A DNA stretch of 64,000 bases from JAHECE01 sp963780675 (GTDB lineage: Bacteria > Actinomycetota > Actinomycetes > Actinomycetales > JAHECE01), in the NCBI GenBank assembly GCA_963780675.1, contig CAWACR010000003.1:620001-684000 (forward strand), written 5' to 3'. Positions 17,509 to 25,357 of the stretch are shown piece after piece (the first letter of the stretch is position 1; every line of letters begins with the position of its first letter). The notes under the pieces were generated by a model. That model saw nothing but the letters and a program-made list of their open reading frames with translations. It was not told where the DNA came from and did no database searches. The translations under genes and the position numbers were made by a program.

Positions 17509-18560
17509 CGCCCGACGCCGACGTCCTCGTGGTCGGCGGCGGTCCCGTCGGCCTGGCCGCAGCGATCGAGGCACGCCTGGCCGGCCTGAGCGTGGTCGTC
17601 GTCGAACCACGGACGGGGCCCATCGACAAGGCGTGCGGGGAGGGGCTCATGCCGGGCGCCGTCGTCGCCCTCGCGCGGCTCGGCGTGCGGCCGCCCGGGC
17701 ACCTCCTCGCGGGCATCGCCTACGACGACGGCGCCCGGCGGGCCGAGCACGTCTTCTCCCGGGGACCCGGGCTCGGGGTGCGGCGGACGGTGCTGCACGC
17801 GGCGCTGGCCGCGCGGGCGTCCGACGTGGGCGTCGAGGTGGTGCGCGCTCGCGTGAGCGCGGTCGACCAGGACGAGAGCGGGGTCGTCGCGGCAGGCGTG
17901 CGGGCCCGGTGGCTCCTCGCGTGCGACGGGTTGCACTCGAGCGTGCGCAGGCTCACGGGGCTCGAGGCACGGCCCGCCCCAGGGGGGCGCGGGTCGGGCG
18001 GGACCCGGCGCCGTCGCCGGTTCGGCCTCCGGCGGCACGTCCGCCTGGCGCCGTGGAGCGATCTCGTCGAGGTGCACTGGGCGCGGGACGTCGAGGCGTA
18101 CGTGACGCCGGTCGCGGCCGACCTCGTGGGGGTGGCCCTCCTCGGGCCACCCGGGGTCGACTATGACGCCGCGCTCGCGGGCGTGCCGGCGCTCGCCGCT
18201 CGCCTGCGGGACGCGGCGCCGGACGGGCCGGTGCGCGGGGCCGGGCCGCTTCGGCAGCGGACGCTGCGGCGCACCTCGGGCCGGGTGCTTCTCGTGGGCG
18301 ACGCGTCGGGGTACGTGGACGCGCTGACGGGCGAGGGCATCCGGGTGGGGCTGGCGCAGGCGCGGGCGGCGGTGGCGTGCGTGGCGATGGGGCGGCCGGG
18401 GGACTACGAGCGGGCGTGGGCGTCGTCGACCCGGGACTTCAGGCTGCTGACCGGCGGCCTGGTGGCGGCGGCGACGTCGCCTGTGCGGCGGGCAATCGTG
18501 CCGGCCGCCGTGGCGCTCCCCGGCCTCTACGGCGCGATCGTGGACCGCCTCGCCCGCTGA
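17505..18560 (+). CDS. FAD-dependent monooxygenase (SrsC / geranylgeranyl-reductase-like)
   Basis: A 351-residue flavoprotein. The N-terminal dinucleotide fold VLVVGGGPVGLAAAIEARLAG, the CGEGLMPGAV loop and the second FAD motif LLVGDASGYVDALTGEGI place it in the PHBH/geranylgeranyl reductase superfamily. In context it should hydroxylate the phenolic lipid, as SrsC does, turning an alkylresorcinol into a quinol that oxidises to a quinone. GTG start overlaps the preceding stop. Its last 34 bases overlap the convergent gene at 18527. A role as an isoprenoid reductase acting with the UbiA enzyme is the main alternative. Confidence 0.82.
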   Translation: MTPDADVLVVGGGPVGLAAAIEARLAGLSVVVVEPRTGPIDKACGEGLMPGAVVALARLGVRPPGHLLAGIAYDDGARRAEHVFSRGPGLGVRRTVLHAALAARASDVGVEVVRARVSAVDQDESGVVAAGVRARWLLACDGLHSSVRRLTGLEARPAPGGRGSGGTRRRRRFGLRRHVRLAPWSDLVEVHWARDVEAYVTPVAADLVGVALLGPPGVDYDAALAGVPALAARLRDAAPDGPVRGAGPLRQRTLRRTSGRVLLVGDASGYVDALTGEGIRVGLAQARAAVACVAMGRPGDYERAWASSTRDFRLLTGGLVAAATSPVRRAIVPAAVALPGLYGAIVDRLAR

Positions 18561-19021
18561 CGCCGGACACGTGGGCGACGTCGTGGCCCCGCCGCCCGGG
18601 AGGCGAGCGAGCGCCGCAGCCGCCGCCCGGCCAGCCGGAGGCGGGCGCCGAAGGAGAGGCCCGCCAGGTAGCGGATCCGGTCGCGAGCCTCGCCGCGCAG
18701 CCCGAGGCGTGCCGCCGCCCGCCACGCCTCGACCGCGCCCGGCAGGTCCCCGAGCCGGGCACGCATGTCACCGAGCACCAGGAGGGCACGGGGACGCGAC
18801 CGGGCGAAGGCGGTCGCCGCCTGCGCGTGGGCCAGGGCCGCGGACCTGTCGCCTGCCTCGAGGGCTCGGAGCGCGTCGTCGAGGACTGCGAGGGGGAGTT
18901 CCTGGACCCTGCGCAGCGCGGTGAGGTCGGTCCCGCAGCTCGGGCAGCGCAGGTCGGCGGCGACGAGGCCGCGGAAGGGGCACACGGGGCACGCGGCGAG
19001 GCGGTCGGGGTCATCGGCCAC
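18527..19021 (-). CDS. Zinc-ribbon/TPR small protein, last gene of the chaperone-TIR operon
   Basis: A 164-residue protein with a four-Cys zinc ribbon at the N-terminus (CPVC at about 11-14 and CPSC at about 26-29), followed by two TPR-like helical hairpins (RALLVLGDMRARLGDLPGAV onward) and a very Arg-rich tail. The GTG start overlaps the end of the upstream J-like gene by 11 bases; no Shine-Dalgarno is seen, so coupled translation is likely. The last 34 bases overlap the convergent monooxygenase gene. The zinc ribbon resembles those on the Hsp70 of the same operon. I do not recognise the family. Confidence 0.6.
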   Translation of the reverse strand: MADDPDRLAACPVCPFRGLVAADLRCPSCGTDLTALRRVQELPLAVLDDALRALEAGDRSAALAHAQAATAFARSRPRALLVLGDMRARLGDLPGAVEAWRAAARLGLRGEARDRIRYLAGLSFGARLRLAGRRLRRSLASRAAGPRRRPRVRRQRARRSTIAP

Positions 19022-21245
19022 GGGAGGCGGCCTTTCCGAGGAGCGCCGTCGTGATCAGGAAGAGGAAGACGGCCAAGCCCCAACCCCACCAGGGTTCGCC
19101 CAGGAGGCGCGTCGACAGCGACCCCAACCCCCAGCCGATGAGCACCCACAGGGCGAGACCCACGACGAGCACGAGGGCCACGACGACGGCGGCGGCCACG
19201 TCCTGCCAGTTCCGGCGCGGCCTCCTGCGACGCTTCGGCCTCGGTGCCTTGGGTGCCTTGGGTGCCTTGGGTGCCTTCGGCGCCCTCGGGGACGTCGGCG
19301 TCTTGGACGTCCGAGGAACCGGCCGGGGTGGGTGCCCACCGCCTCCGCCGGGGGTTGCCCAGCCCGCGTCGCCCAGGTGCTCGATGATCGAGCGGGCGAC
19401 GGCGGCCTGCTGCTTCGCGTGCGGGGAGCCCATCCCGGCGGCACGGTCGAGGTCCGCCAGGCCCGAGGCGAGCCCCTGGGCGACCTCGAACGACGGGCCC
19501 ACGCGCACCAGGGTCTCCTGGGCGTGGTTGACCGACTCGACGCCTCGTGCCGTGAGGGCGTCCGCCAGCTGTTCCGTGAGGGATCGGGGTGGGCCGGGAC
19601 CCGCGGCCTTCACGGCACGCTCCAGCGCGGCGACGGCGGCCGACCAGTCGTGGCGCTTGGCGGCGGCGACAGCGGCGGGTGGGGGGATCCGCGCGATCAG
19701 CTCGCGCGCCTGCCGGGCCTGGTCGGCCGCGTGCTCCGATCCGAGCTCGGCCGCGCGCTCGAGGTCCTTCAGGCCCGAGCGGAGCTTCGAGAGGGCGGCC
19801 TCCGAGGGGCCGTCCTTCGCCATGGCCTCCTGGGCGTGGTTGATGGTCTCGACGCCGCGGTTGGACAGCACGACGGCGACCACCTCGCGAGCGGCCGTGA
19901 CCTGGTCGGCCGCCCGCGCGGAGCCGAGCTCGGCCGCACGTTCCAGCTCGTGGAGAGCCTTCTGGAGCTTCGACACCGCGTGCGGCGTGGGCCCCTTCTC
20001 CACCACCCGCTTCTGCGCGGCGACGAACGCGTCGTAGGCGCGGGCGAGGAGCCGATCGGCCAGGACCTGGCGCAGGCGCTCGTCGTCGACGACCGCGACC
20101 GCCTGCTCCAGGAGGGTCACGGCCTCGTCGCGCTGCGCCGTCGGCATCGCGTTCACGGTCTGCTGCCAGGCGGTCACGTACTCGGTGCGCAGGGCGTCGG
20201 CCTCGTCGTCGGGGACCGTGGACAAGGCGTTGCGCCAGGCCGCCAGGGCCTCGGCGTGGTGCCCCACGCTCTGCTCCTGCCGGGCGAGGAGGGCGTGGGC
20301 GTGCGCGGCGAGGCGGTGGGCATCGGGTCGCGCCCGGGTGTCGGGGTCCAGGGCCTCCAGCGCCGCGAGGGCGCGGCGCGGCTGCTCGGCCTCGAGGAGA
20401 ACAGCGACCTGCGAGAGCGGGGAGAGCGAGTCCCGGAGAGCGAGCAGCGCGGTGTCGTGCGGGTTCTTCGCCAGCTCCGCGTCCACCAGCCGGCCGACCT
20501 GGTCGAGCAGGCCGAGGTGGCGCAGCAGGAGGGGACCGCAGGTGACCCGTCCTCGCGGCGTGCTGACGCGGGCGGCGATGGCTCGGCCGGCGTTGACCTC
20601 CGTCTCGAGGACCGCCTCGAGCTCCTCGAGACGGGTCGCGGCCCGGTCGTCGCCGTTCCCCTGGAGGGCGCCCCGCGCGCGGATGAGCCGCCCGCGCAGG
20701 TCCGCGGGGATGCGCTCGCGCGCTCGTGCGGGCACGTCGCTGTTCGCGGCGAGTCCCTGCCAGAACGCCTCCGCGTTCGCCAGGGCGCACCAGAAGCCGA
20801 TCGCGAGCTCCCAGGTGTCCGCGAGTGCCGGGCCGGCCTGATCCGCGGCCTCGCCACCGGTGGTCGCGAGGTGATCGGCCCACCAGAACCACAGGACCGC
20901 GAGGGCATGGAGGGTCGCGAGGTCCGGGAACGACGCGGCGAGGTGGGCCTCCCAGCGCCGAGCGGTCTCGGCCCGATGCGACGCGTCGAGGATCGTCGGG
21001 TCGTCGAACGGGGAGGGCGAGAGGTCGGTGAAGTCCTCCTCCCAGAAGTCGAAGGCGGCGGCGAGCGCACGCTCGACGGGGTCACGGAGGGTCCTCTTGG
21101 CCGCGACCAGCTCCTGGGGGTTGCCGCCACGGCCGAGGAGTCGGCTGAGCGCGGCATTGATCTCGGCGTCCGTCGCGGCGCGGGCGACGCCGAGCACGTC
21201 GAACGGGCTCGGTCTCGACCTGAACGGGTCCCTCATGCGCGGCAC
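19011..21245 (-). CDS. J-like TPR membrane protein (no HPD motif)
   Basis: A 744-residue protein. Residues about 10-65 (PFDVLGVARAATDAEINAAL ... KRTLRDPVERALAAAF) look like a J domain in pattern, but the HPD tripeptide that stimulates Hsp70 is absent. The middle 550 residues are Ala/Leu/Glu-rich helical repeats, TPR- or SEL1-like, with the segment LERAAELGS repeated. A Lys-Ala-Pro tract, made of four 9-bp DNA repeats (19243-19278), and a basic stretch precede two hydrophobic helices at the C-terminus, suggesting a membrane anchor. It follows the Hsp70 gene by 60 bases. Start: GTG 21245 with GAGG five bases upstream, within a tandem repeat; ATG 21236 is possible. Likely an Hsp70 partner, function unknown. 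Confidence 0.7.
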   Translation of the reverse strand: MPRMRDPFRSRPSPFDVLGVARAATDAEINAALSRLLGRGGNPQELVAAKRTLRDPVERALAAAFDFWEEDFTDLSPSPFDDPTILDASHRAETARRWEAHLAASFPDLATLHALAVLWFWWADHLATTGGEAADQAGPALADTWELAIGFWCALANAEAFWQGLAANSDVPARARERIPADLRGRLIRARGALQGNGDDRAATRLEELEAVLETEVNAGRAIAARVSTPRGRVTCGPLLLRHLGLLDQVGRLVDAELAKNPHDTALLALRDSLSPLSQVAVLLEAEQPRRALAALEALDPDTRARPDAHRLAAHAHALLARQEQSVGHHAEALAAWRNALSTVPDDEADALRTEYVTAWQQTVNAMPTAQRDEAVTLLEQAVAVVDDERLRQVLADRLLARAYDAFVAAQKRVVEKGPTPHAVSKLQKALHELERAAELGSARAADQVTAAREVVAVVLSNRGVETINHAQEAMAKDGPSEAALSKLRSGLKDLERAAELGSEHAADQARQARELIARIPPPAAVAAAKRHDWSAAVAALERAVKAAGPGPPRSLTEQLADALTARGVESVNHAQETLVRVGPSFEVAQGLASGLADLDRAAGMGSPHAKQQAAVARSIIEHLGDAGWATPGGGGGHPPRPVPRTSKTPTSPRAPKAPKAPKAPKAPRPKRRRRPRRNWQDVAAAVVVALVLVVGLALWVLIGWGLGSLSTRLLGEPWWGWGLAVFLFLITTALLGKAASRGR

Positions 21246-21246
21246 C

Positions 21247-21290
21247 GTCGCCTCATGGTCGCCTCATGGTCGCCTCATGGTCGCCTCGGG
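21247..21290. repeat. Four 11-bp tandem repeats before the J-like gene
   Basis: GTCGCCTCATG occurs three times exactly and a fourth time imperfectly. Read on the minus strand each unit contains ATG and GAGG, so the array supplies the ribosome-binding sequence of the gene that begins at 21245. Copy number changes could alter its translation. Confidence 0.8.
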
Positions 21291-21305
21291 GTCGCTGGGT
21301 CGCCG

Positions 21306-23762
21306 TCAGGCCTCGGGCACCCACCGGTCGGCGTGGCAGACCGGGCAGTACCGCTCGTAGGCCGGTGAGACGTGCCCGTTCTTGCAGGCCACACCCACGC
21401 TCGCCTCGGGGATCTCCCTCATCGCGGCCTGGACACGAAGGGTGAAGTCCTCGAGCTTCTGCAGGGTGTTCGCGTCCGGGTGCGCAGCCAGCGAGGCCTC
21501 GATGGGATCCAGGTCGGCCATGAGGCGATTCGCGGTCGCCGGGTCGAACGGCCGGATGCGCATGGCGATCGCGGCCCGCAGCCCGAGCAGCCACTGGACC
21601 GGGACGGGGAGGTCGTCCGTCGCCGCGTCGAGCTCGGCCACGGCCCGCTCGAGGGACGGCCGGTCGCCCGACGACGCCACCCGCGCCGTCTCGTCGGCGA
21701 GCCGTGCCAGGTGCCCGCGGCGCTCGGGCTCGAAGGCCCAGCCGAACCGGTCCAGGAGCATCCGCGTGAAGCCGACGAGGTTGTCGGCCTTCGCCCGGAG
21801 GGCCTTCTGCGCGTCCTGCCTGCCGAGTGCCTCGGTCGAGCCGCGCAGGCCGCGGACGGCGGCGAGGGCGTCGTCGAACCGGCCCTCGCGCATCGCCTCG
21901 AACACCTGCTCGCGGGCCGCGTCGATGCGGTCGAGGGTGGCGGCGTCGGCCTGAGCGGCCTTCTGCCCGAGGACGCGTTCCGCCTCCTCCAGCTCGGCGA
22001 CGGCACGTTCCTGGGTCTCGCCCTTGATCGTCACCCAGGGGCGCAGGTCGGTGCCGTCCTGCAGGCTGGCCGAGAGCTCGAACTGGCCGCTGCTGTTCAG
22101 CCACAGCTCCACACGGACCGGCGTATGCACCGGCAGCCCGCGGGGCAGGATGGCGAAGGCGTCGCCCTGCCGCTCGTTCGTCGAGGCGTGCTCCAGGTCG
22201 TCCCCTCCGAAGATCGGCAGGGCGATGATGCGGGCGTTCGGGGTCTGGGTGCGGAAGACGTGCACCCGCGGTTCCGGGGTCGGGAAGGGCTCACCCTTGG
22301 TGAGGAAGACCACCATGGCGCCCCCGGCGCCCTCGATCCCGTAGCTGAAGGGGGCGACCTCCTGCACAGTGATGCCGACAGCGAGTTGCGCTCCGCCCCC
22401 GCCCTCCGCTCCGCCCTCGCCCTCGCCCTCCGCCGCGCTCTCGCCCTCCGCCGCGCTCCAGCCGGGCGCCGGTCCCTCGGGTGCGGCGTCGAGCGCTCGG
22501 CCGCACGAGACACATCGCCCGGCGTCGGCCGGGTTGGTGTGCCCGCACACCACGCAGACCGTCCGGCCCGGGCCGATGACGGCGGCCACGACGGCCGCTC
22601 CGAGGGCCACGCACTCCTTCGGGTTCATCCGGCGCAGCACCTTCTCGGCGCCGAACATCTCCTCCATCGTCCGTTGCACGAGCGGGATGCCCGTGGAGTT
22701 GCCGGCCATGAGCACGTAGTCCACCTCGGCCGGGGTGAGCCCCACGTTGTCGAGGGCGGCTCCCACGAGGTTGCGGCTTCTCTGGATCAGGGGGCCGATC
22801 TGCTCCTCGAACCACTCCCGGGTGATCGTCACCTCGACGTCGATGATGTTCCGGTCGGCGTCCTGGAGGATCGAGGTCACGACCACGTCGGCTGACCGGC
22901 TCGCGGAGAGCGCCTCCTTGGCCCGCTGGGCCGCCTTGCGCAGCTCGATCATGAACCGGTCGTTGCCGGCCGGGTCGACGCCGGGGTAGTCCTGCTCCAC
23001 CCTCTCGAGCGTGTGCCGGACGATCACGTGGTCGAAGTCGTCCCCGCCCAGCCACATGTCGCCCTCGAGGTCGAGCGGGGCGAACGTGCCGCCCGCCATC
23101 ATGAGCACGGAGACGTCGAACGTCCCGCCCCCGAGGTCGTAGACGACCAGGGTGAGGGTGTCTCCCGCCCGCTTCGCGTCGAGGCCGTAGGCGATCGCCG
23201 CGGCGGTCGGCTCGTCGAGGATCTTGATCACGTCGAGCCCCGCCTGCCGTCCCGCGCGGCGGGTGGCGTCCTTCTGGATCTGGCTGAAGTACGCGGGCAC
23301 GGTGATGACGGCGTGCGTGACCTCCTCCCCGAGGCGGTACTCCGCGTCGGTCTTGAGCTTGGCGAGGATCAGGGCGGAGACGTCGATCGGCGAGTACTCG
23401 CGTCCGCCGAGGATCACCCGGACGCTGTCCTTCGTGCCGTCCGAGGGCTCGACGATCGCGAACTTCACGTCCGGGCTGCGCAGCATCCGCTGCACCGACG
23501 CGTCGGCGAACCCCCGGCCCATGAGGCGCTTGACCGAGACGATCGTGTCTGCGGCGCTCGTGGCCCAGTTGGCATAGGCCGGGTCGCCGACGAGGAGGTC
23601 GTCGGGCGACGGCGCCCGCCCGCCCCTCGGGCGCCGCAGCCCGACCATCGAGCGCACCTGCCGTGGGCCTTCGGTGCTCGGGAGGACCCGGGGCGTGGGT
23701 CCGTCCATCACCGCCACCACGCTGTTCGTCGTGCCGAGGTCGATTCCGACGAGCCTGCCCAT
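21306..23762 (-). CDS. Hsp70 (DnaK-like) with internal and C-terminal zinc ribbons
   Basis: An 818-residue Hsp70-family ATPase. The nucleotide-binding domain (1-390) keeps GIDLGTTNSVVAVMDG, YFSQIQKDATRRAG, ILDEPTAAAIAYGL, VYDLGGGTFDVSVL and the LGGDDFD loop. Unlike DnaK, a four-Cys zinc ribbon (Cys403, 406, 417, 420) and a Glu/Gly/Ala-rich linker separate it from a substrate-binding-like domain (about 460-600). A helical region follows, then a second ribbon (CKNGH and CPVC, about 793-809) just before the end. ATG at 23762 with GAGGAGG. It lies between GrpE-like and J-like genes in a TIR-led operon, so it is a specialised chaperone rather than the housekeeping DnaK. Confidence 0.9.
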   Translation of the reverse strand: MGRLVGIDLGTTNSVVAVMDGPTPRVLPSTEGPRQVRSMVGLRRPRGGRAPSPDDLLVGDPAYANWATSAADTIVSVKRLMGRGFADASVQRMLRSPDVKFAIVEPSDGTKDSVRVILGGREYSPIDVSALILAKLKTDAEYRLGEEVTHAVITVPAYFSQIQKDATRRAGRQAGLDVIKILDEPTAAAIAYGLDAKRAGDTLTLVVYDLGGGTFDVSVLMMAGGTFAPLDLEGDMWLGGDDFDHVIVRHTLERVEQDYPGVDPAGNDRFMIELRKAAQRAKEALSASRSADVVVTSILQDADRNIIDVEVTITREWFEEQIGPLIQRSRNLVGAALDNVGLTPAEVDYVLMAGNSTGIPLVQRTMEEMFGAEKVLRRMNPKECVALGAAVVAAVIGPGRTVCVVCGHTNPADAGRCVSCGRALDAAPEGPAPGWSAAEGESAAEGEGEGGAEGGGGAQLAVGITVQEVAPFSYGIEGAGGAMVVFLTKGEPFPTPEPRVHVFRTQTPNARIIALPIFGGDDLEHASTNERQGDAFAILPRGLPVHTPVRVELWLNSSGQFELSASLQDGTDLRPWVTIKGETQERAVAELEEAERVLGQKAAQADAATLDRIDAAREQVFEAMREGRFDDALAAVRGLRGSTEALGRQDAQKALRAKADNLVGFTRMLLDRFGWAFEPERRGHLARLADETARVASSGDRPSLERAVAELDAATDDLPVPVQWLLGLRAAIAMRIRPFDPATANRLMADLDPIEASLAAHPDANTLQKLEDFTLRVQAAMREIPEASVGVACKNGHVSPAYERYCPVCHADRWVPEA

Positions 23763-23773
23763 GACGTCCCTCC

Positions 23774-24370
23774 TCAGCCCGTGCCCAGGCCCGTGCCCAG
23801 GCCCGTGCCCGGACCTGTGGCCCGGCCGCTGTCCTGTTCGTCCTGGTCGTCGTCCTCGCGGACGACCACGACGGAGGCCCGGCGCAGAACCTGGTGCTGC
23901 CAGACGTATCCCCGAGTGATCTCCTCGACGATGGTCCCCACCGGCAGCGTCGGCTCCACCACGGTCTCCACCGCCGTATGCCACCGGGGGTCGAACTCCC
24001 GGGTCGGGGTCTCGATCGGCGTGACCCCTTGTCTGTCGAGCGTGCGTCCGAGCAGCCGGGAGACGGCACGGAAGTTGCCCACCCAGGCCCGCATCGGCCG
24101 GGTGACCTCGGCCTCCCGTGCGGCGACGTTGGCGAAGACGCGCTCGAAGGCGTCCGTGACCTCCAGCAGCTCCAGGAGCAGGTCCCGCCGGTCGTCCCGG
24201 GCCTCGGCGTCGTGCTCGGCGAGGTCGGACCGGGCCGTGGCGAGGTCGCGGGTCAGCCGGGCGACGTCGTCCTCGATCGTCGCGAGACGATCCGTGCCCT
24301 CGGTGCCGACCCACACGCCGAGGGTGGGGCGGGCCACCGGTTCGTCCCACGGGGCCCGCCGCGCGCTCAT
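23774..24370 (-). CDS. GrpE-like nucleotide-exchange factor
   Basis: A 198-residue GrpE-family protein: a long charged coiled coil (about 28-75), then the beta domain ending VGTIVEEITRGYVWQHQVLRRASVVV, which matches the GrpE consensus of GY plus a Leu-Arg-hydrophobic strand. GrpE speeds ADP release from Hsp70, here presumably the zinc-ribbon Hsp70 encoded next. The C-terminal GTGLGTGLGTG tail comes from three 12-bp repeats (23777-23812) and is probably disordered. The ATG at 24370 overlaps the TIR gene stop (ATGA). Confidence 0.85.
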   Translation of the reverse strand: MSARRAPWDEPVARPTLGVWVGTEGTDRLATIEDDVARLTRDLATARSDLAEHDAEARDDRRDLLLELLEVTDAFERVFANVAAREAEVTRPMRAWVGNFRAVSRLLGRTLDRQGVTPIETPTREFDPRWHTAVETVVEPTLPVGTIVEEITRGYVWQHQVLRRASVVVVREDDDQDEQDSGRATGPGTGLGTGLGTG

Positions 24371-25185
24371 GACGGCCCGCCCGCCGGCAGGCGCGCCAGG
24401 AGCGTCATGGCGTGGCGCTGGCGCGACTGGTCGAGCCCGAGCCGGAGCGCGCGCACGAGCCGCTTGCGGGCGTCGTCCTCCCGGCCGGCCGCGAGGTAGG
24501 CGAGAGCGAGGTCCCAGTGGGCGAGGGCGTTGGTGGGCTCGAGGTGGGCGGCCTCCTCGAAGGCGACCACCGCGTCGTCGGGCCGGTAGGTCCGGTTGAA
24601 GTACTCGCCGAGGAGCCTGTGCGCGGCGGGCGCCTCCGGGTGACGCTCCAGCAGGTCACGGATCGCCCCGTCCGCTTCGCCCAGCCGGTCCGGGACGTTG
24701 AGGAGGGTCCTGACCTGCGCCAGGCCCTTCGCCAGGTCGTCCTCCGGCGGCCCGGCCACCCCGCTGGGGGGTATCCCCGCCTCGCGGAGCCCGCGGACCA
24801 GCATCGGTGCGATCGCGGCGACGCCCTCCGGCGGAACGGTCACCGCCACCGCGCCGGCCGCGGCGATGTGCCATTCGGGCTTGCGGTCGCGGTAGTCGTC
24901 GAAGCGGACGCCGACGAGGACGGGGAGGAAGCGCTTCTGCCCCTCGTAGGCCTGGAACACCTCCGTGGTGATCTGGTGACCGTCCTCGAGCGAGGCCTGC
25001 GAGACGATGACGAGGAGCGCTCGGCACTGCGTGATGGCGCGGCCGATGGTCACGAGGTAGGGAGTGCACGGAGGGCTGTCGCGCTCGTAGTACCAGGTCG
25101 TGTACCCGGCCTCCTCGAGGGCGTGGGCCACCTCTTCCGCGAGGGCGCGATCCTCCTCGACGTGGCTGAGGAAGATGTCGATCAC
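24367..25185 (-). CDS. TIR domain-TPR protein
   Basis: A 272-residue protein. Residues 1-130 form a TIR domain: DIFLSHVEEDRALAEEVAHA, then TTWYYERD, RALLVIVSQASL and ITTEVFQAYEG; Glu75 sits where TIR NADases carry the catalytic glutamate. Residues about 190-265 are two TPR-like hairpins (AVVAFEEAAHLEPTNALAHW). The GTG at 25185 has AAGGAG/GAGGGCC upstream; longer in-frame starts would cover the promoter and give non-TIR residues. It leads the operon with GrpE-like, Hsp70, J-like and zinc-ribbon genes. Bacterial TIR proteins often cleave NAD+ in antiphage defence; whether this one is an enzyme or a scaffold is unknown. Confidence 0.85.
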   Translation of the reverse strand: MIDIFLSHVEEDRALAEEVAHALEEAGYTTWYYERDSPPCTPYLVTIGRAITQCRALLVIVSQASLEDGHQITTEVFQAYEGQKRFLPVLVGVRFDDYRDRKPEWHIAAAGAVAVTVPPEGVAAIAPMLVRGLREAGIPPSGVAGPPEDDLAKGLAQVRTLLNVPDRLGEADGAIRDLLERHPEAPAAHRLLGEYFNRTYRPDDAVVAFEEAAHLEPTNALAHWDLALAYLAAGREDDARKRLVRALRLGLDQSRQRHAMTLLARLPAGGPS

Positions 25186-25215
25186 GGCCCTCGGCTCCTT
25201 TGTCGGGCTGGTCCC

Positions 25216-25221
25216 AGTATG
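25216..25221 (-). promoter_or_regulatory. Candidate -10 of the TIR-Hsp70 operon
   Basis: CATACT on the minus strand, 30 bases before the GTG of the TIR gene, resembles TATAAT and lies in the 172-base divergent gap. The -35 is not convincing. No CIRCE or HAIR-type heat-shock operator was seen in the gap. Confidence 0.4.
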
Positions 25222-25357
25222 CTCGCCGCGATCTCCCGGGGTGCCCGTTCGTGACGGGGCACGAGGGGCGGACCTGGGACGCCGTCGCCGCATCGCGCGG
25301 CGCGCCGTCGTCGGGGGGACCCGGCCCTCGCGCCTCCCTTCCCTGAAGGAATGTTCC

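Noticed and set aside
21247..21290. Tandem 11-bp units as a CRISPR-like array
   Set aside because: Units are too short, there are no spacers and no cas genes.
21306..24370. Housekeeping dnaK-grpE operon
   Set aside because: The Hsp70 has zinc ribbons and lacks a normal linker, no HPD-containing dnaJ or hspR follows, and a TIR gene leads the operon.
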